Shown: positions 25,691-38,929, counted from the first letter of the stretch. The stretch: DNA of 64,000 nucleotides from Lithospermum erythrorhizon (GCA_019722365.1 JADFUC010000954.1:2604001-2668000), one strand, 5' to 3'. A program made the numbers and translations. Notes: generated by a model not told the origin, from the sequence alone.

Positions 25691-26240
25691 GTAATATGAA
25701 CATGGAAATGGAATTCCAAGTTTCTTAAATTTGTTTTTGATAATAAATCGTTAGAGCTAATAACATGATCATCATTATTGTTGATCCAAATAAACTTGTT
25801 CGTCTTCGATTTGTTAAGTATCATGTATGAATTGATGACATAATAGGTAACTATAAAAGAGTATATAAATGTGCAAATTATATACTACTCCACAATATAA
25901 TATTTACTTTTAATTTGAAATATATAATCAATTACCACTCAAAAAAAAAAAAGTGTTTTACTATAACAAGAAAAACGTGACCAAATTGATTAGGGCGGGA
26001 TGAATAGATGATCACAAATGAGGGAAATTCTCGAAGGCGAATAAATTTGAAATAATCAGATCTTCATTAATAGCAAATGCCATTAATAGCAAATGCAAGT
26101 TAAGTTAAGACATCTAGCACTATCTATAAGAAGTCCTGCATTCATACTTCTCAACTTCTTTCATGATGTCAAAATAGGCTAAAAGCCAATAAAGAATCAC
26201 GATTTATGCAAAACAAATGGTACCTATCAATAATCAAAAA

Positions 26241-26315
26241 ATCAAATTGTAGCGCAGCGGGGAAAGTAGTGGGCCCATAACCCACAGGTCCCAGGATCGA
26301 AACCTGGCTCTGATA
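26241..26315 (+). tRNA. Initiator tRNA-Met (CAT) or recent pseudogene
   Basis: The anticodon arm GTGGGCCCATAACCCAC, variable loop, T arm CCAGGATCGAAACCTGG and 3' acceptor strand CTCTGAT match the plant initiator tRNA-Met. A box (AGCGCAGCGG) and B box (GGATCGAAACC) are present and a T-rich terminator follows. The 5' acceptor strand ATCAAAT pairs with CTCTGAT at only five of seven positions, and the D loop carries an unusual GGGGAAAG. It may be a functional gene with mismatches or a decaying copy. Confidence 0.65.
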
Positions 26316-26382
26316 TTTTTGTTTTTTTCCTCCTATTTTTTTTTAACGAATCAATATTATAGAAACAAGAACATCTTACAGT

Positions 26383-26453
26383 TGCGGATGAGCTCAAATG
26401 GTAGGAAATCTCGCTTTGCGTACGAGCGGCACGGATGAACCCCCCACATATCC
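26383..26453 (+). pseudogene. Decayed tRNA-Ala (TGC)
   Basis: About 65 bases after the tRNA-Met-like gene, GAGCTCAAATGGTAG and CTCGCTTTGCGTACGAG resemble the D and anticodon arms of plant tRNA-Ala with a TGC anticodon. The anticodon stem has a C-A mismatch, the TTCGA core of the T arm is destroyed, and the acceptor ends pair poorly. I call it a pseudogene. Confidence 0.55.
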
Positions 26454-26459
26454 TTACTC

Positions 26460-29400
26460 ATAGTTTATTTTACAATATAGTATAAAAGTACTCACTTAAG
26501 CTCAAATGTAATAAAGATTGGGAATGGAGTGCTTCGAAGAAGCTGAATCTTGATTCTCCCATTAGTATTAGTTGTTTAAATTTGAAATACGTTATTAAAT
26601 GCGATACTTTTTATTCGATGCCATTGTAATAGCGAGTAAAGGCTATGGACCGTTTATTTTATAGCCTCATGAATTATACATATAAAAAAAGGTTCTTGAG
26701 CGTCGTGCAAATTTGTTGTTTTTTCTAATGGGTGACACGTGCGATTATTCTTCTTTGATAAGTAAAGGATTTCCATTATTGAAGATAACATAGAGATATG
26801 CAAATAGGTTAGTATGTTGGATATACACGTCAGTGACTCCAAATCCGTGGAAGAAAGGAGTCGGTCATGCTCTGAACATGATAAAAACCCTATGGACGTG
26901 TAATAACGTCATATCTTCCCTAACCATTTTAGTCATTAACACCACTACATTAAGAATGTTTTGGTATATGGATGAAAATACTATTCTTGAGAAGGATAGT
27001 TAAAAGATGATGACACGATCATCTTGTTTACATGTCTTGATGGACCTAAATGTGTGCAAGCTTTGAAGGTCTAGTTACGGACTTAAGCTAACGTCCCTTG
27101 GTTGTTCTCTATTGACTGATTAGAATACATTATTCAATCAAACAAAAGAAGAACCGGGATGATGCATGATTCAGTGGGGAGAAAGCTCGTTATTTTTCTT
27201 CGGTAAAACATTTGAATATCGAACCTTTATTGAATGCGGGTTTATCTTTATATCATTGTTATTGAAGGCGATGATATTTGTTATTACTATAATAATAAAT
27301 AAATTCCGATTTAAGGAATCTAAGTTTCTCACAGGAAGTGCTTACGTATCGTGATATGAATAGATATCATCTATCGGCCTGAAAACTATGAGATTGCTGG
27401 ATTGCGAGTCGGTGTTGATAGTTAAGTCGAACGCGAAGCGACTAGTATGTGTTTGGTTTTCGATCACGTTTCTTGGATTAGAGAGTATGATTATCATTTC
27501 TAATGTCAGCGCGGTATGCGTGTCGAAGCTTGATGATATTCAAATGTAGGATTTGGACTTGACCGCTGAGGAACTTAGAGGAATAAGTATATACGTAATG
27601 CTTAAGTAGATTCTCATATAACTAATGTTAAATGGTTATTGTTAGACACCAGCGTATTGACAATATTTTGCTTTGCGAGGTAATGTGCTTTGACCCGTAA
27701 TCGGCGTCTACTGTAGCAGGGAGGGGGTATAGCGGCGTCGTGTTGGGTATATTACAAAGGTAGTTGTGGAAATAGTTGTACACACTAGATGGGATTGATA
27801 CTGTTGGATATATGATTAGATTTTGACATCTTGGGGGTAATGGTGATTATGATAAATACCGGTATAATCTTTGGAATCACGTTGAATGCATCTATTAGAA
27901 AAGAAACGGTCTGCGAGTTTGGTATATGAAAATCTTACAAAGTTTGGTATTAGAAATCGAGATGCGAGGAATGGATTTCGAGATGTGTCGGTTAACAAGT
28001 AATAGATCAGAGAAGGCGAGTAGAATGTGTTGGAAATATGAGATATTGGATCTACGTAAATATGATCGTTGAACAATTAGATTGTATGGGTGCTCACGTT
28101 TAAACATATAAGTTTAGATATGCGTTCGATTGTTGAATGATTGACGTATTAGGATGCTTCGCGTTGGCATTAGAGTTATGATGGCTTACTAGGGTCCTTT
28201 AAATAATCTACCATATATTAATACGATGTTAGGTTAACATAAATTAACATATTACTCTTTGTCGATGTCGAGCGTTCAGAGGTCGCGACAAACGGGGCCA
28301 AATTATAATGTGATTATAAGCTTTAGGTTTAAAAGTGTAATTATAAGGAAGCATTGGGGCAAAATTTCAATTGTTGAATTTTAAATACGTAGTAGGCTTT
28401 TCATATAATAAAATGAGGGTTCTAGAATGTTAAATTAAGTGTATACAGAATTGTAGGGCGTAGGGAAGCGTATATAAAAGGGTGTCCGTTTTACTCGACT
28501 TTTAATTGTTAAAACTACCCTGTATTTAGGCCACCGTAGAGGAGAAGAGAAAAAGGCAACCGGCTTTTTATTCCTCCCCAAGTCGTCTCTCATTTAATTG
28601 TTACAAGTAAAATCGAAGGAAGGGTTTGATCGTCGTTGGTGTGGTAGAGGCAATCTATTTTGGTTGTTAGATGCCTCCTACGATCGTATTAGATCATATT
28701 CTGAGTTGTAAAGGTACATCTGATATATCTCGTTGAATTCTTATTTTTTATAATCTCTTGGAGTATTGTGCTGGCATCTCTTCTTAGGTATGCTTACTCC
28801 TTATTACAGAGTCGTCTTATAAGCCTTTCCCTCTAGCCATTTTTTTAGTAATAGGTGGGTTTAATTTTGTGTTGGAGGTGATGAAAGGTTTTGTGTTGTC
28901 AGTTGAGTGGAGATGAAGAGTTAAAATGTTTGAAATGAGTGGGTGGATTAAAGAATGATGTGTGGTTGAGTTAGTTAGAGGGGGTTGAGTTATTTGGAAG
29001 TTGTTTGGTGAATTATCTACCAGGTGATTTGGTGCTTGAGAAATATAGGTCACTTAGAAAAATCATCGCGGTGTGCTTGAGTTGAGAAGTTGGTCTTTGT
29101 TGAAAGGTTGTGAAAGGTGAGGAATCTTAAATGAAATTAAGCAAGGAAATTAGCCTCGATAATAATGTCTACCAAAAAAACAAACGAATATATATTTTTT
29201 AAGAGCTTGACTCGATATGTTAGACTACATTAAATACTCCTTATCAATTAGAAACAATGTTATTAGAGTCGACTCAAGAAAAATACAAGATTGATATTTA
29301 CACTAAATTAAATACTCCTTGCTCGATTCTAATGATATTCTTTCGAAGCAATGATTTCTGCAAAGTCGTCTAGTTTTTTTTGAATGTGGGACACAATACT

Positions 29401-30188
29401 TTTTAGTGTGCTATAGAGAACTGATTGGCCTTGGCTTGATATACCAGCGGAAATCGCGTCAGTAAATCATACTAGATTTCTATAATAGGCTCGATCATTG
29501 TAAGACCAAAGTCATCCAGTAACATTACTAGTTGGCTACATAATTGCAAAGCACTCAAGAGATGCTATGACCTTGGTAGAAGATAACTGTTCGGACATTT
29601 CTACCAATCTTTGTTTCTACAAGATCTATTTGTCCTAGAATCTTTGGTTTATACAGAGTTACAGACCACGTTTACTTGTGTTTATACAAACTACAAACCC
29701 AAAAAAATTGTACTAAATCAATTCTGAGTTATGCATTTTTTTTTTTGTCTATTTGCAAATAACAGTGTCATTTATAGTAAAACTAAGTCAATCTATTTTC
29801 AAAAAAGTACAATGATTCAAACTTAATTTACTAAAATAATCCTCAAATATTCAATTACAACATGTAAATAGCTCTTGTTTTACTGTAAATTTCTCAGTTT
29901 AGATGCGTTTCTGATTTAAATTTTGATAAACGAGTAAAAAATTGAGTCAAGCATCACAACAATCAATATCCATCCTCAAGAGTTAACATTTTCAAACACT
30001 CCATTATCAGATCTTGCTTTCATTTCACCCTTTTACAGTTCAAAAGTCCATATCTAGCAATCAAAATCACTTGTTTCAAGTAGCAATATAAGTATTTATA
30101 TTACTCAATTTGCTACACTAGAAGGCTTAATGTAGTTGCTGATTATTTCTTGAATTTTTTTTTTCATTTTTCAAGCCAATTGAATTAA
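26460..30188. other. Intergenic DNA, probably worn LTR-retrotransposon sequence
   Basis: No gene-like exon set is visible. Around 28230-28700 the pattern TATATAAAAGGG, a leader with CACCGTAGAGGAGAAGAG, and a pyrimidine-rich stretch looks like the promoter and U5 of an LTR. Small frames such as 28817-29053 (minus) are low-complexity. From about 29100 to 30188 only AT-rich sequence, including the presumed promoter of the methyltransferase gene, is seen. Confidence 0.4.
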
Positions 30189-33100
30189 ATGGCTTTAGCA
30201 AGATTTGGTAGGCAAGTGAAACGTTCATATTATTCATATGGTTTTTGTGTGAAGTTAACATTTGTTGTAATATTGGGTTTGTGTTTTGTTTTTGTTTGGT
30301 CTTTTTTCTCACCTTCATCTTTTGATGTATCATATCAAAGAGAGAATTTTGATGAAATATCTGAGCCTGTTTCTGCTAATGCAAAGCCTATAAATAGAGA
30401 GTCTTCTTCAGTAATTTCAAGCAAAAAAAAGGAACCAGAAAAGGCTAAGGAGAAGAAAAAAGAGAAGTTTGAATCTGATTTAGAAGAAAAAGGTAGCAAA
30501 AAGAAAAATGGGGTTGTGTTATTGAAGCCCAAGGAGAAGCATAAGAGTGAAAAAAAGGGGGTTGGTGGGAAGAAAAAAGATAGGATTTTTAAGGTACCCA
30601 ATGAGGTAAATGATGAGAAAGATCAAGAAAATGATGAATCTGATGAGAATTTGGAGGAAAAAGATGGGGGTGATGATGTGGAAAATAGAGAAAATGTGGA
30701 TGATGATAGTAAAGTGAATGAGGTAGATGAAAAAAATGGTGATTTGGCTAATGAAGAAGGGGTGGGTGAAGATGATGTGGAGAAGGTTGAAGATAACAAG
30801 AAACTGAAGAAAAAGATGGGGCCTTTATTTGATCCGAAAACGCAGTATAGTTGGAAGTTATGTACTACAAGGAGCAAGCAAAATTACATTCCTTGTATTG
30901 ATTTCGAAACGGTTACTGGGAAGTTCCAGTTGTTTAGGCATCATGAAAGAAGCTGTCCAAAAATGCCACCAATGTGTCTTGTTCCCCTTCCCCGGGGAGG
31001 GTATGAGACTCCAGTGAGCTGGCCGGGAAGCAAATTGAAGGTACATAAAGCTGTGTTTTGGTACTTTTACCTGAGGATTGTTTTGATTATCTCTCTTAGT
31101 AACTTTAGTGAACTTGCAGATAGTGTATAAGAATGTGGCACATCCGAAATTGGCTGCTTTTATCAAAGGTCAAAGTTGGGTTGTGGAGTCAGGCGAGCAT
31201 CTTACGTTTCCTCAAGATCAATCAATGTTTAAAGGTGGGATCCAGCACTATCTTGAATATATAGAAGAGGTAAGGTCTGGTATCACATTGTTCAAGTATG
31301 TAAAGCTTGCGATAAATATTTATGCATTTGCTTATGAAGTCAGACTTGATTCCAGAAGTAGGCATTTGATAGCTTTGTGCATCCACTTCCTCAACAAAAG
31401 CAAAGATTAGTTAATATGACAATGATTTATGTTTATCTCATCACAAGCGATTATAATATGAGTACATCAATTTAACTATGAGTGAATCAAAATACAATGA
31501 GATAGATTTAAAATTCTTCTTCAATGAAAGCCTGACTGGCCTTTTATGTGCCGTTATGGAATGTAATATATCTGTTGTTACTACATATCAAAGCTGATTA
31601 AATATAAAAATTAAGTGATACCTCTGATTTCCGAATGTGCCTGCGGTATGCTGAATTGTGTGATATATCAGTTAATAAGGCTACCTCTAACTTCACAACG
31701 GCATTGGTGTTTGCTAGATGGTACCAGACATTGAGTGGGGGAAAAATATTCGGATAGTGCTTGATATTGGTTGTCGAGATTCAAGCTTCGCAGCATTTTT
31801 AGTGGAAAAGGGTGTAATGACAATTACGTTGGGATTGAAAGATGATCTAGTGGACTTAGCACAGGTTGCCCTTGAGCGTGGTTTTCCTGCTTTTGTTACT
31901 CCCTTTGAGGCTCGGAGGCTTCCTTTTCCTAGTGGTGTTTTTGATGCAATACATTGTGGAGAATGTCATGTATCTTGGCATTCTAATGGTATGCTAACTT
32001 CTGCACTTCAGCTTCTGCCTTCGTTTTTTCAATATCTTGTTTGTGTCTCATTGTTACTCAATTGAAATATATTTTCAGGGGGTAGGCGTTTACTGGAGAT
32101 GAATCGGATCTTAAGACCAGGAGGTTATTTTATATTGTCAAGTAAACATAATAGCAAAGAACTTGAAGAAGGTTTGTCAGTTCCTTATTCATAGAATTTA
32201 TTGTAGTGTTTTTTTCTTTTTCTTCAATCGCTTCTCAATAATAGAATGTTTTTATTCAATTTCCGTTGTCTCTTTATCTTTTCATGTAAGTCTATTTGAG
32301 GTTGGAATTAGGGTTGTAAACGAACCGAACTATCCCGAACGTCATCAGGGTTCGGTTTGGTTCGAATATAACGATTCGAAAGTTCGGTTCTGTTTAAGTT
32401 CGAACGAACCCAAAAATTCGAAATTCTATTTGAACTTTTCGAAGTTCAAACAAATAAAGTTGATGTTCGAGCTCGGTTCGAATTACATACATTTATAATA
32501 AAAAAAAAATCAAAACCTCGAATCGAACTTTTCGAACCGAATCCAACCTTCAGGTTCTTTTACAGCCTAGTTGGAATATGATGTTTTTTCTTAGCTTGCT
32601 ACAAAGGCTCCATTAATAAATCTAATAATTATAGTTTTGATCCACTTGAACGTTGAATGCTTGCAGGATCACCTGACACATTTCCTGTCTCAAGTTTTGT
32701 TACATAACTACCAATTCTGTATGTGTTAGCATTTAATTGATTGTTTAGCATTAGAAGTTAGTTATATTTTTAAAAACTGTATGTGTTCTATTCCTATTGG
32801 TGTGTCACCAATTGAGACACCCATTGGGACAGAGGATCCGGGCTGTGTTGAATGTGGTTTGGATATAATTCATTATCAATTGGTTTACAGGTCTATCTTA
32901 TTAAGAGCTACAAGGTATTTTATGCTAGTGTATTGTCGCCCTGCAACCTTATCCTCATTTGCTGTTAAAATATTCAGTCTAATCTCATGTTAAAAATATT
33001 GAAAGCTATAAGCTGATACCACTTGGATTATTCCGTGTACTGTAGAGGACTAATATGGAGGTTCCTAGAACAATTTATTGCCTTTGTGCTTAATGTGATC

Positions 33101-34658
33101 TAGCAAAAGTGAAAAACTCTTTCCTCTTCACATAGACATAGTTTAGCTTAGAAGATCTGATTTCGTGATGTGCTAATTTTTTATGTCGTATTAGAAGATC
33201 GATCCGACAACACTATACCTTAAAACATAATTTCTTCTTTTTCCAGGAATGTCCACACTGACAGCATCCATATGTTGGAACATTCTGGCTGATAAAAATG
33301 ATGACATCAGTGAAATTGGTGTCAAGATATATCAGAAGCCAGATTCGAATGATATTTATGAATTGAGAAGGAAAAAAGTTCCTCCTCTTTGCAAGGAAAC
33401 TGAGAATCCAGATGCAGCCTGGTGAGAAAATAAGCTTGAATAACATCCACATTTCTCGTCTTACATTGCTATGCTCATCTTAGAACTTGCCTAGGGTATG
33501 CAATCTTTTTGACACTTTACAACAACCATGGACTTGTCGAAATGTGAAAAGAATTCATGCTCCCGAGTATAAATATTTTACGTTGACTGGCTGCTTTGGC
33601 CTAATTATCCTACATGACATTTAGCTAAATTCAAAAACTACCGGAGACGTAAGTATATGAAGGAACAACTTCATATATGAAAAGGCTTTGATTCATCCAG
33701 TGATGTTTTGAGCCTACGTGAATACTTTACAATCCTTGCATTTTAGAAAGGGGTCTCTGTTAGGATTTAGGGGACTCGATGATAGTATCTAGATCCCACC
33801 ATCAATCTAACTCCAAGGTATTATGAATCAGGTATGTTCCGATGAAAAGTTGTTTACACATCCTTCCTACTGCTGTAGAAGAACGAGGAACTGAATGGCC
33901 AGAGGAATGGCCGAAAAGGCTTGCAACATATCCTGAATGGATGGATAACAAAGAGAAGTTGATTGCAGATACTGAACACTGGAACTCTATAGTGAACAAT
34001 TCCTATATTATTGGCATGGGCATCGACTGGTCAAAAATACGCAATATAATGGACATGAAATCTATTAATGGAGGGTAAGAAACTCTGAAAACATAATGCT
34101 TAATTTCATGCAACTCTGCATAATTGCTTTTTTTGAAACAAAATGCCCCAAACTTTTCCTCTGGTCACTCTTTTGATAGCCCTGAGTCTTTCTAGACTGA
34201 TGGACTAAACTAATATTTGTGCCGAAATATGAATTACTTTAATCGTAAAGAAGATTTGCTATAGTCTTAACGTTCTGGATGGATTCTCACTAGGATGGGT
34301 ATAATATTTGTTTCTCTGCTGATGTTGGATGATACAGATTTGCAGCTGCTCTCATACAACAGAATGTGTGGGTAATGAATGTGGTCCCTGTACACGCACC
34401 TGACACACTTCCAGTAATCTTCGAACGCGGGTTGTTTGGCATATACCATGATTGGTGTGAGTCTTTTGGAACTTACCCAAGATCATATGATCTTCTCCAT
34501 GCTGATCATCTTTTCTCAAGGCTTAAGAATAGGTAAAAACTCAAATGTTCTGAACCTATGTCGCTGAGTCTTAATCACTCTTGAACCTTTTCTCTCTAAT
34601 ATGCATGATGTGTCACAGGTGCAAGCAGCCAGTGGGAATTGTTGTCGATGAATCTTAA
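30189..34658 (+). CDS. PMT28-like Golgi methyltransferase with broken C-terminus
   Basis: Eight exons read in frame: 30189-31040, 31120-31269, 31718-31988, 32079-32171, 33247-33421, 33832-34074, 34338-34532 and 34619-34658. The protein is type II: a short basic start ([13 protein letters not shown]), one membrane segment at about 20-41, a long Lys/Glu/Asp-rich stem at about 75-215, then the DUF248/PMT methyltransferase domain with [13 protein letters not shown], the SAM-binding [11 protein letters not shown] and [15 protein letters not shown]. Relatives are thought to methylate cell-wall pectin in the Golgi; substrate here is not shown. The best family fit from memory is Arabidopsis PMT28. 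In the last exon the frame meets TAA at 34656 after 672 residues. Homologous text resumes in another frame (WVIIRDKVEIL to QKTMWRP) and stops at 34818, so about 50-56 residues are lost. This is a decaying gene, a truncated allele or an assembly error. Confidence 0.85.
32311..32569. mobile_element. hAT-type MITE in intron 4 of the PMT28-like gene, 259 bp
   Basis: Left end TAGGGTTGTAAACGAACC matches the inverted right end TAGGCTGTAAAAGAACC. Identical 8-bp sequences GTTGGAAT flank it (32303-32310 and 32570-32577), a perfect hAT target duplication. The interior has many TTCGAA and GGTTCG motifs in both orientations and no coding capacity. Confidence 0.9.
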
Positions 34659-34818
34659 TAGCTAGACCTACCTAAGTTGGGTAATTATCCGCGACAAGGT
34701 AGAGATACTGGACCCGGTAGAGGGGATACTGAGGAGTTTGCACTGGGAAATACGCATGACTTTTGCTCAAGGCAAGGAAGGTATCCTATGTGCACAAAAG
34801 ACAATGTGGAGACCATAA

Positions 34819-36269
34819 AAGAAGCAGCAGTTTTGCATACCCTCCAATGTTGAGTTAGTATTCTTGACCATCAACTAGCATTTGCTAAAAAAGTATAGAT
34901 TTAATGGTGTTCCACCGTATTCTTGTATTCTTGCAACCGAAACAACGATAAACAAAGGAACAAAGAATATGGAGGTTCCCCTATATTCTTGTATTCGTCT
35001 TTATACAGAACAGCATGCAGAGATTTCTCCCACAGACAGAAGAAAGGCTTCAAGCAAGAAATTCCCTCATAATAACCACAGCTCAAAAGGTCTGCATTTG
35101 CAAATTTAGTTGGGGAAACAGTTTGTTAGTTAAAGCTAAATAGGATTGTCATGAAGCGTCAATGTCATGTTTTGAACCTTTCTTGGTATTAGTCAGTCTC
35201 ATGAGTATATTTTGATAATTCTTTCTAGTTTTTATTTAACTCCACTAACAATCTTATGTTACTCGTTAGATCTATCGAGCATAATTACATGGGTTTTACA
35301 GCTTGAAAGAATTATTCCTGCAATCTGGTTGATCTTTCATTAAATTAAGATTAGTCTTATATTTTAAAATAATTAGCTGGTGTTTTGGCAAAAGTTTAAT
35401 GCTTATTTTAGTGAAAATGTGTAGAACTTCAAGCTTCCAGCTCATGCCAAGAACAAATTTAAACTGCTATAAACCAACATTTAGATCGCAGTTCCACTTT
35501 CCTACCATGAACCAAATGTTTAGGGGTTTGATGCATATTCTATATAACATCATTTTATTTTCAAGAACAAACTATTAACTTATTAATAATATAATAAAAA
35601 GTTATAACAGAAATAACATAAGAGCATGTACATCAGCTTTCCTAAAAGCTAAATTATTAAAAATGAGAAAATGGTACTTTTTCGACTTTCTTGCATGAAA
35701 AAATAAAGTAGTGATTTAAACTTCAGAGTGCATTTTAGAAAAAATTTAAAAAACTGATGTACATACTTCAATGAAAGAAGATGGAAAATAGAGTGAAAGC
35801 AGTCCGAGTCAAGGCCGGTACATTGTTAAAAATTTGATAAACGAAATCATATGGTTGAATCAAATATGAAATGAAATTTTATAATATTACACTTGCATGA
35901 AATTATGATTGTTACATTAGTTGTTCAAAACATGTATCATATAGTATCATTGTGTACTGTGGAATAAATGGTTGAAGTAAAAAAGAACAAAACAAGACCT
36001 AATTTCTAATTGAGATGTCATATAGAAGTATGGAACCAAAAGATTAATTGAACATACGAGTAATAAAATATAAATGAAACTCTTCACACTAGTTACACAT
36101 CTTATTTACTACGAACTACTAGTAATTTTTTCCAATTCACTCTAGACTCAATTCGAAAAAAATCTAAAGCTACGTCACATCCGACCCTCCTTCTTACCCA
36201 CTTAGACGGAAACCTCCAGCCCAATTTGGACTAAACCTCTTCCAAACCTAGACTGATATGAACAACTTA
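34819..36269. other. 3' flank of the PMT28-like gene and AT-rich spacer
   Basis: The first 300 bases are probably the 3' UTR and contain an imperfect duplication of TATTCTTGTATTC (near 34918 and 34984). A small MITE is at 35622-35766. Otherwise no gene or RNA is seen. I looked for PGI exon 1 here and did not find it. Confidence 0.45.
35622..35766. mobile_element. Small MITE-like inverted-repeat element, about 145 bp
   Basis: GCATGTACATCAGCTTT at the left and the inverted right end GTATGTACATCAGTTTT form terminal inverted repeats around an AT-rich core. This resembles very short plant MITEs. No convincing target duplication is seen, so the class is open. Confidence 0.45.
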
Positions 36270-37560
36270 GACCTTAGAGGTTAGGATTAATCGCTACAGC
36301 CTGAAACGCAAAGTAAAAGTATTGTTAAAAATCAATACGGATCGATTTATACAAATATCAAAGTGACCCACAAACCAACCGAGTTCAACCGGGTCTTAAT
36401 GGGCCAATAAGCCCAACTCACCCCACATTTTTAATATGCTGGACCAGCCCACTTAACAAGTCCATAATTTAATTAAACCTAGAAAATCCAAAGGTACAAC
36501 CATTCAAGCATAATAATCAACAGATCCTTTCTTCGTGACCTTCCTTGTCCCAAAAACAAAGTCCATCTTTTTCTTGCTTACTCAAAAACTATTTTCCTAG
36601 ATCTTACTATCAGTGGACAAGGAATCTATTTTTACAAATTGGTGTGTAGAGACCAATGTGTCGACCTACAATACACCAACAACAATCAAAGCAAAGTTAA
36701 TCAAAGAGCATAAGCAATAATCAGTTAAAAAGAACACTTATGACGTCGCATGAATAATGTGTGAGATTAAAGAGATGGAGTGGAACGAGAAGATGAAAGT
36801 GAATCTGCCACCCATGTCCACAGACCCCTTTTTTCTGTGATAAACCGCGAGATCTCAAAATCGGAGAAGAGATTGCGTATCGTCTAAGCTGCCTTCTCAA
36901 TAAGACTTTTAGAGATAATAATACCTTCATCTCTGCCAGCTTTGACCTTTCAATTATTGCTACTTATTTACGTTGCTACTTATTTTCGCTAATTTTGATT
37001 CATCGTTCAGACTCGCTTTCTAGCTTTTGATTAATCAATCTTAGTCCTACAAATTGAATAGTACATTGCTTTTACCTTTTTTGGTCAAGTAGTTCAATTC
37101 ATTCATCAGCCTTTCATTTTTTTCATGTACATATATTATGTAAGTTAGCAATTATTTAATTTAGTAATTAGTAATAACATCCATATCTAGTCAATTTTAA
37201 TAGCTGGATGCTCCTCGAATCCATTCCATCCCTTAGCCTCCTGAAATTTTGAAGCTAGTTCTGGGCAGCCCTCTTATTGTTCAATCACACCGATTGCTTC
37301 CAACTACTTGGGCAAGCCGCCATTGCTACTAAAATTTCATAGTTTAACGTAAATTTGACGGTCGTTTAATTAATTTGTCATGCCAACGACATTTCATGAT
37401 CACATTAAAACGACGTAATGTCATTGACACCATTACAAAAATTAAGCTTCCCTGTTTATTTTATTATGCGTATTGTAATCATCATTCATAATTATCTGTT
37501 CATAATCTGCATTGCAACAGGAACGATTGTTTAATTTGAAATGGCAGCTAGATCGGGGTT
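36270..37560 (+). pseudogene. Forward decayed copy of the DPH3 locus
   Basis: About 36280-36500 matches the region upstream of the intact DPH3 gene (46860-47070), sharing phrases such as CCGAGTTCAACCGGGTCTTA and CATTTTTAATATGCTG. After an unrelated insert (about 36505-36730), 36741-36950 matches the DPH3 coding region (ATGGAGTGGAACGAGAAG, then GATCTCAAAATCGGAGAAGA) but is full of stops and small indels. 36950-37230 matches the DPH3 3' flank. 37270-37560 matches, in forward sense, the rest of the array unit and the spacer at 39340-39430. It therefore holds promoter, gene and 3' flank of an older duplicate, so it is a DNA-level copy. It cannot encode the protein. Confidence 0.8.
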
Positions 37561-38929
37561 TTTTCAAAACTTCTGAATCAAGTAGTTTTTATTTGAAACC
37601 GATATCGAAAAGAAGAATCGGATTTGAACCGAGGATGGTTGAATTGTTTTCATCTAAGTTGGCAGATTTGATTATTGATAAAAAAAAATAGATAGGTCAA
37701 CCACCATTGTTGATCTATTGTGATTTTCTGTTTGTGATGTACTCAATCACCGTGGATCAATAACAAGAGGGTGCACCAAAGAACACGCTTCAAAAATCTC
37801 GAGAATGAGGATCGATGGATTCGAACATCACACGCCAATTTGATCAGATAATTAATTAATACTAACTACATAATATATGTACATCAAAATGAAATCATGA
37901 TCAAATGAATTGAACAAACAACCGAAAAAAGTACTAAACATTATAATATTAAGACCAATGGGTTGCTGCTAACACGAGATTTATATTCGAAATATTTAAA
38001 ATGGATTGCTGTTATCACTAAACCTGTTGTACTTCCTATGTGTATGTATATCACCTTGGTAATATACGACCATCAAGAATACTTAGAAACAATAATAGCA
38101 AACCATCAAGTTAATTTGTAGGATTATGATCAGACAATCGGAAAAGCCGTAAACAGCATAGTCTTAACCAATCAAAATTCACGTAAGAGCAACATAAATA
38201 GGCACATAACAACAATTGAAGTCGCTACCTGGTAGTGCTGGGGGTGCTAAGGTTGAGTATTATTTGTGACACATTTTCAGGAAAACATGTAATTTTTGTA
38301 ATGGTGATCAATGACATACCATCATTTTAACGTGATTTTATCAAATGCACGCCTGACTCACAACAAATTAGATCGACTCAGAAAATTCATGTTTACGTGC
38401 TCTTTAGCTATCAATTCTCAGAAGTAATATGAAACAACAACGGAGTGAAATAATAAAGAGTAAAGTACCAAGAACACGCCTGTAAAAATCTCGAGAATGA
38501 GGATCGATGGATTCGAACATCACACGCTAATTGACTAGATATAGATGTTCTTCACTTTGTTACCAATTACTAATTACTAACTACAATATATGTACATCAA
38601 AATGAACACGATCAAACGAATCGAACAAAAAGGCTAAAAGGTTCAAACTTTATACTATTAAGACCAATGTAAGTCGATGTGGCAACATGTGATTTATATT
38701 CGAAAATAGATGCTTTAAAATGGATTACATCACTAAACCGTTGTACCTTTATGTGTATGTATATCAGTCATAATATACTAATCACCAAAGAATACTAGAA
38801 TAATAATGCAAACCATCAAGAATTGTGTGACTAAGATCTTCGGGATTAATCGCCGTAAACAAGGTCTCAAATAATCAACAACATTTAAAATCTATGAAGA
38901 ACACATAAATAGCACATAATAACAATTGA

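Noticed and set aside
30335..30877. Long Ser/Phe-rich minus-strand frames
   Set aside because: They are the complement of the Lys/Glu/Asp-rich stem of the PMT28-like exon 1.
36721..36930. 69-codon minus frame in the DPH3 pseudocopy
   Set aside because: The homologous strand is plus; this frame is a shadow of the decayed copy.
37541..37640. ATGGCAGCTAGATCGGGG considered as a PGI or other first exon
   Set aside because: The reading does not resemble a PGI start, meets stops quickly and has no matching donor.
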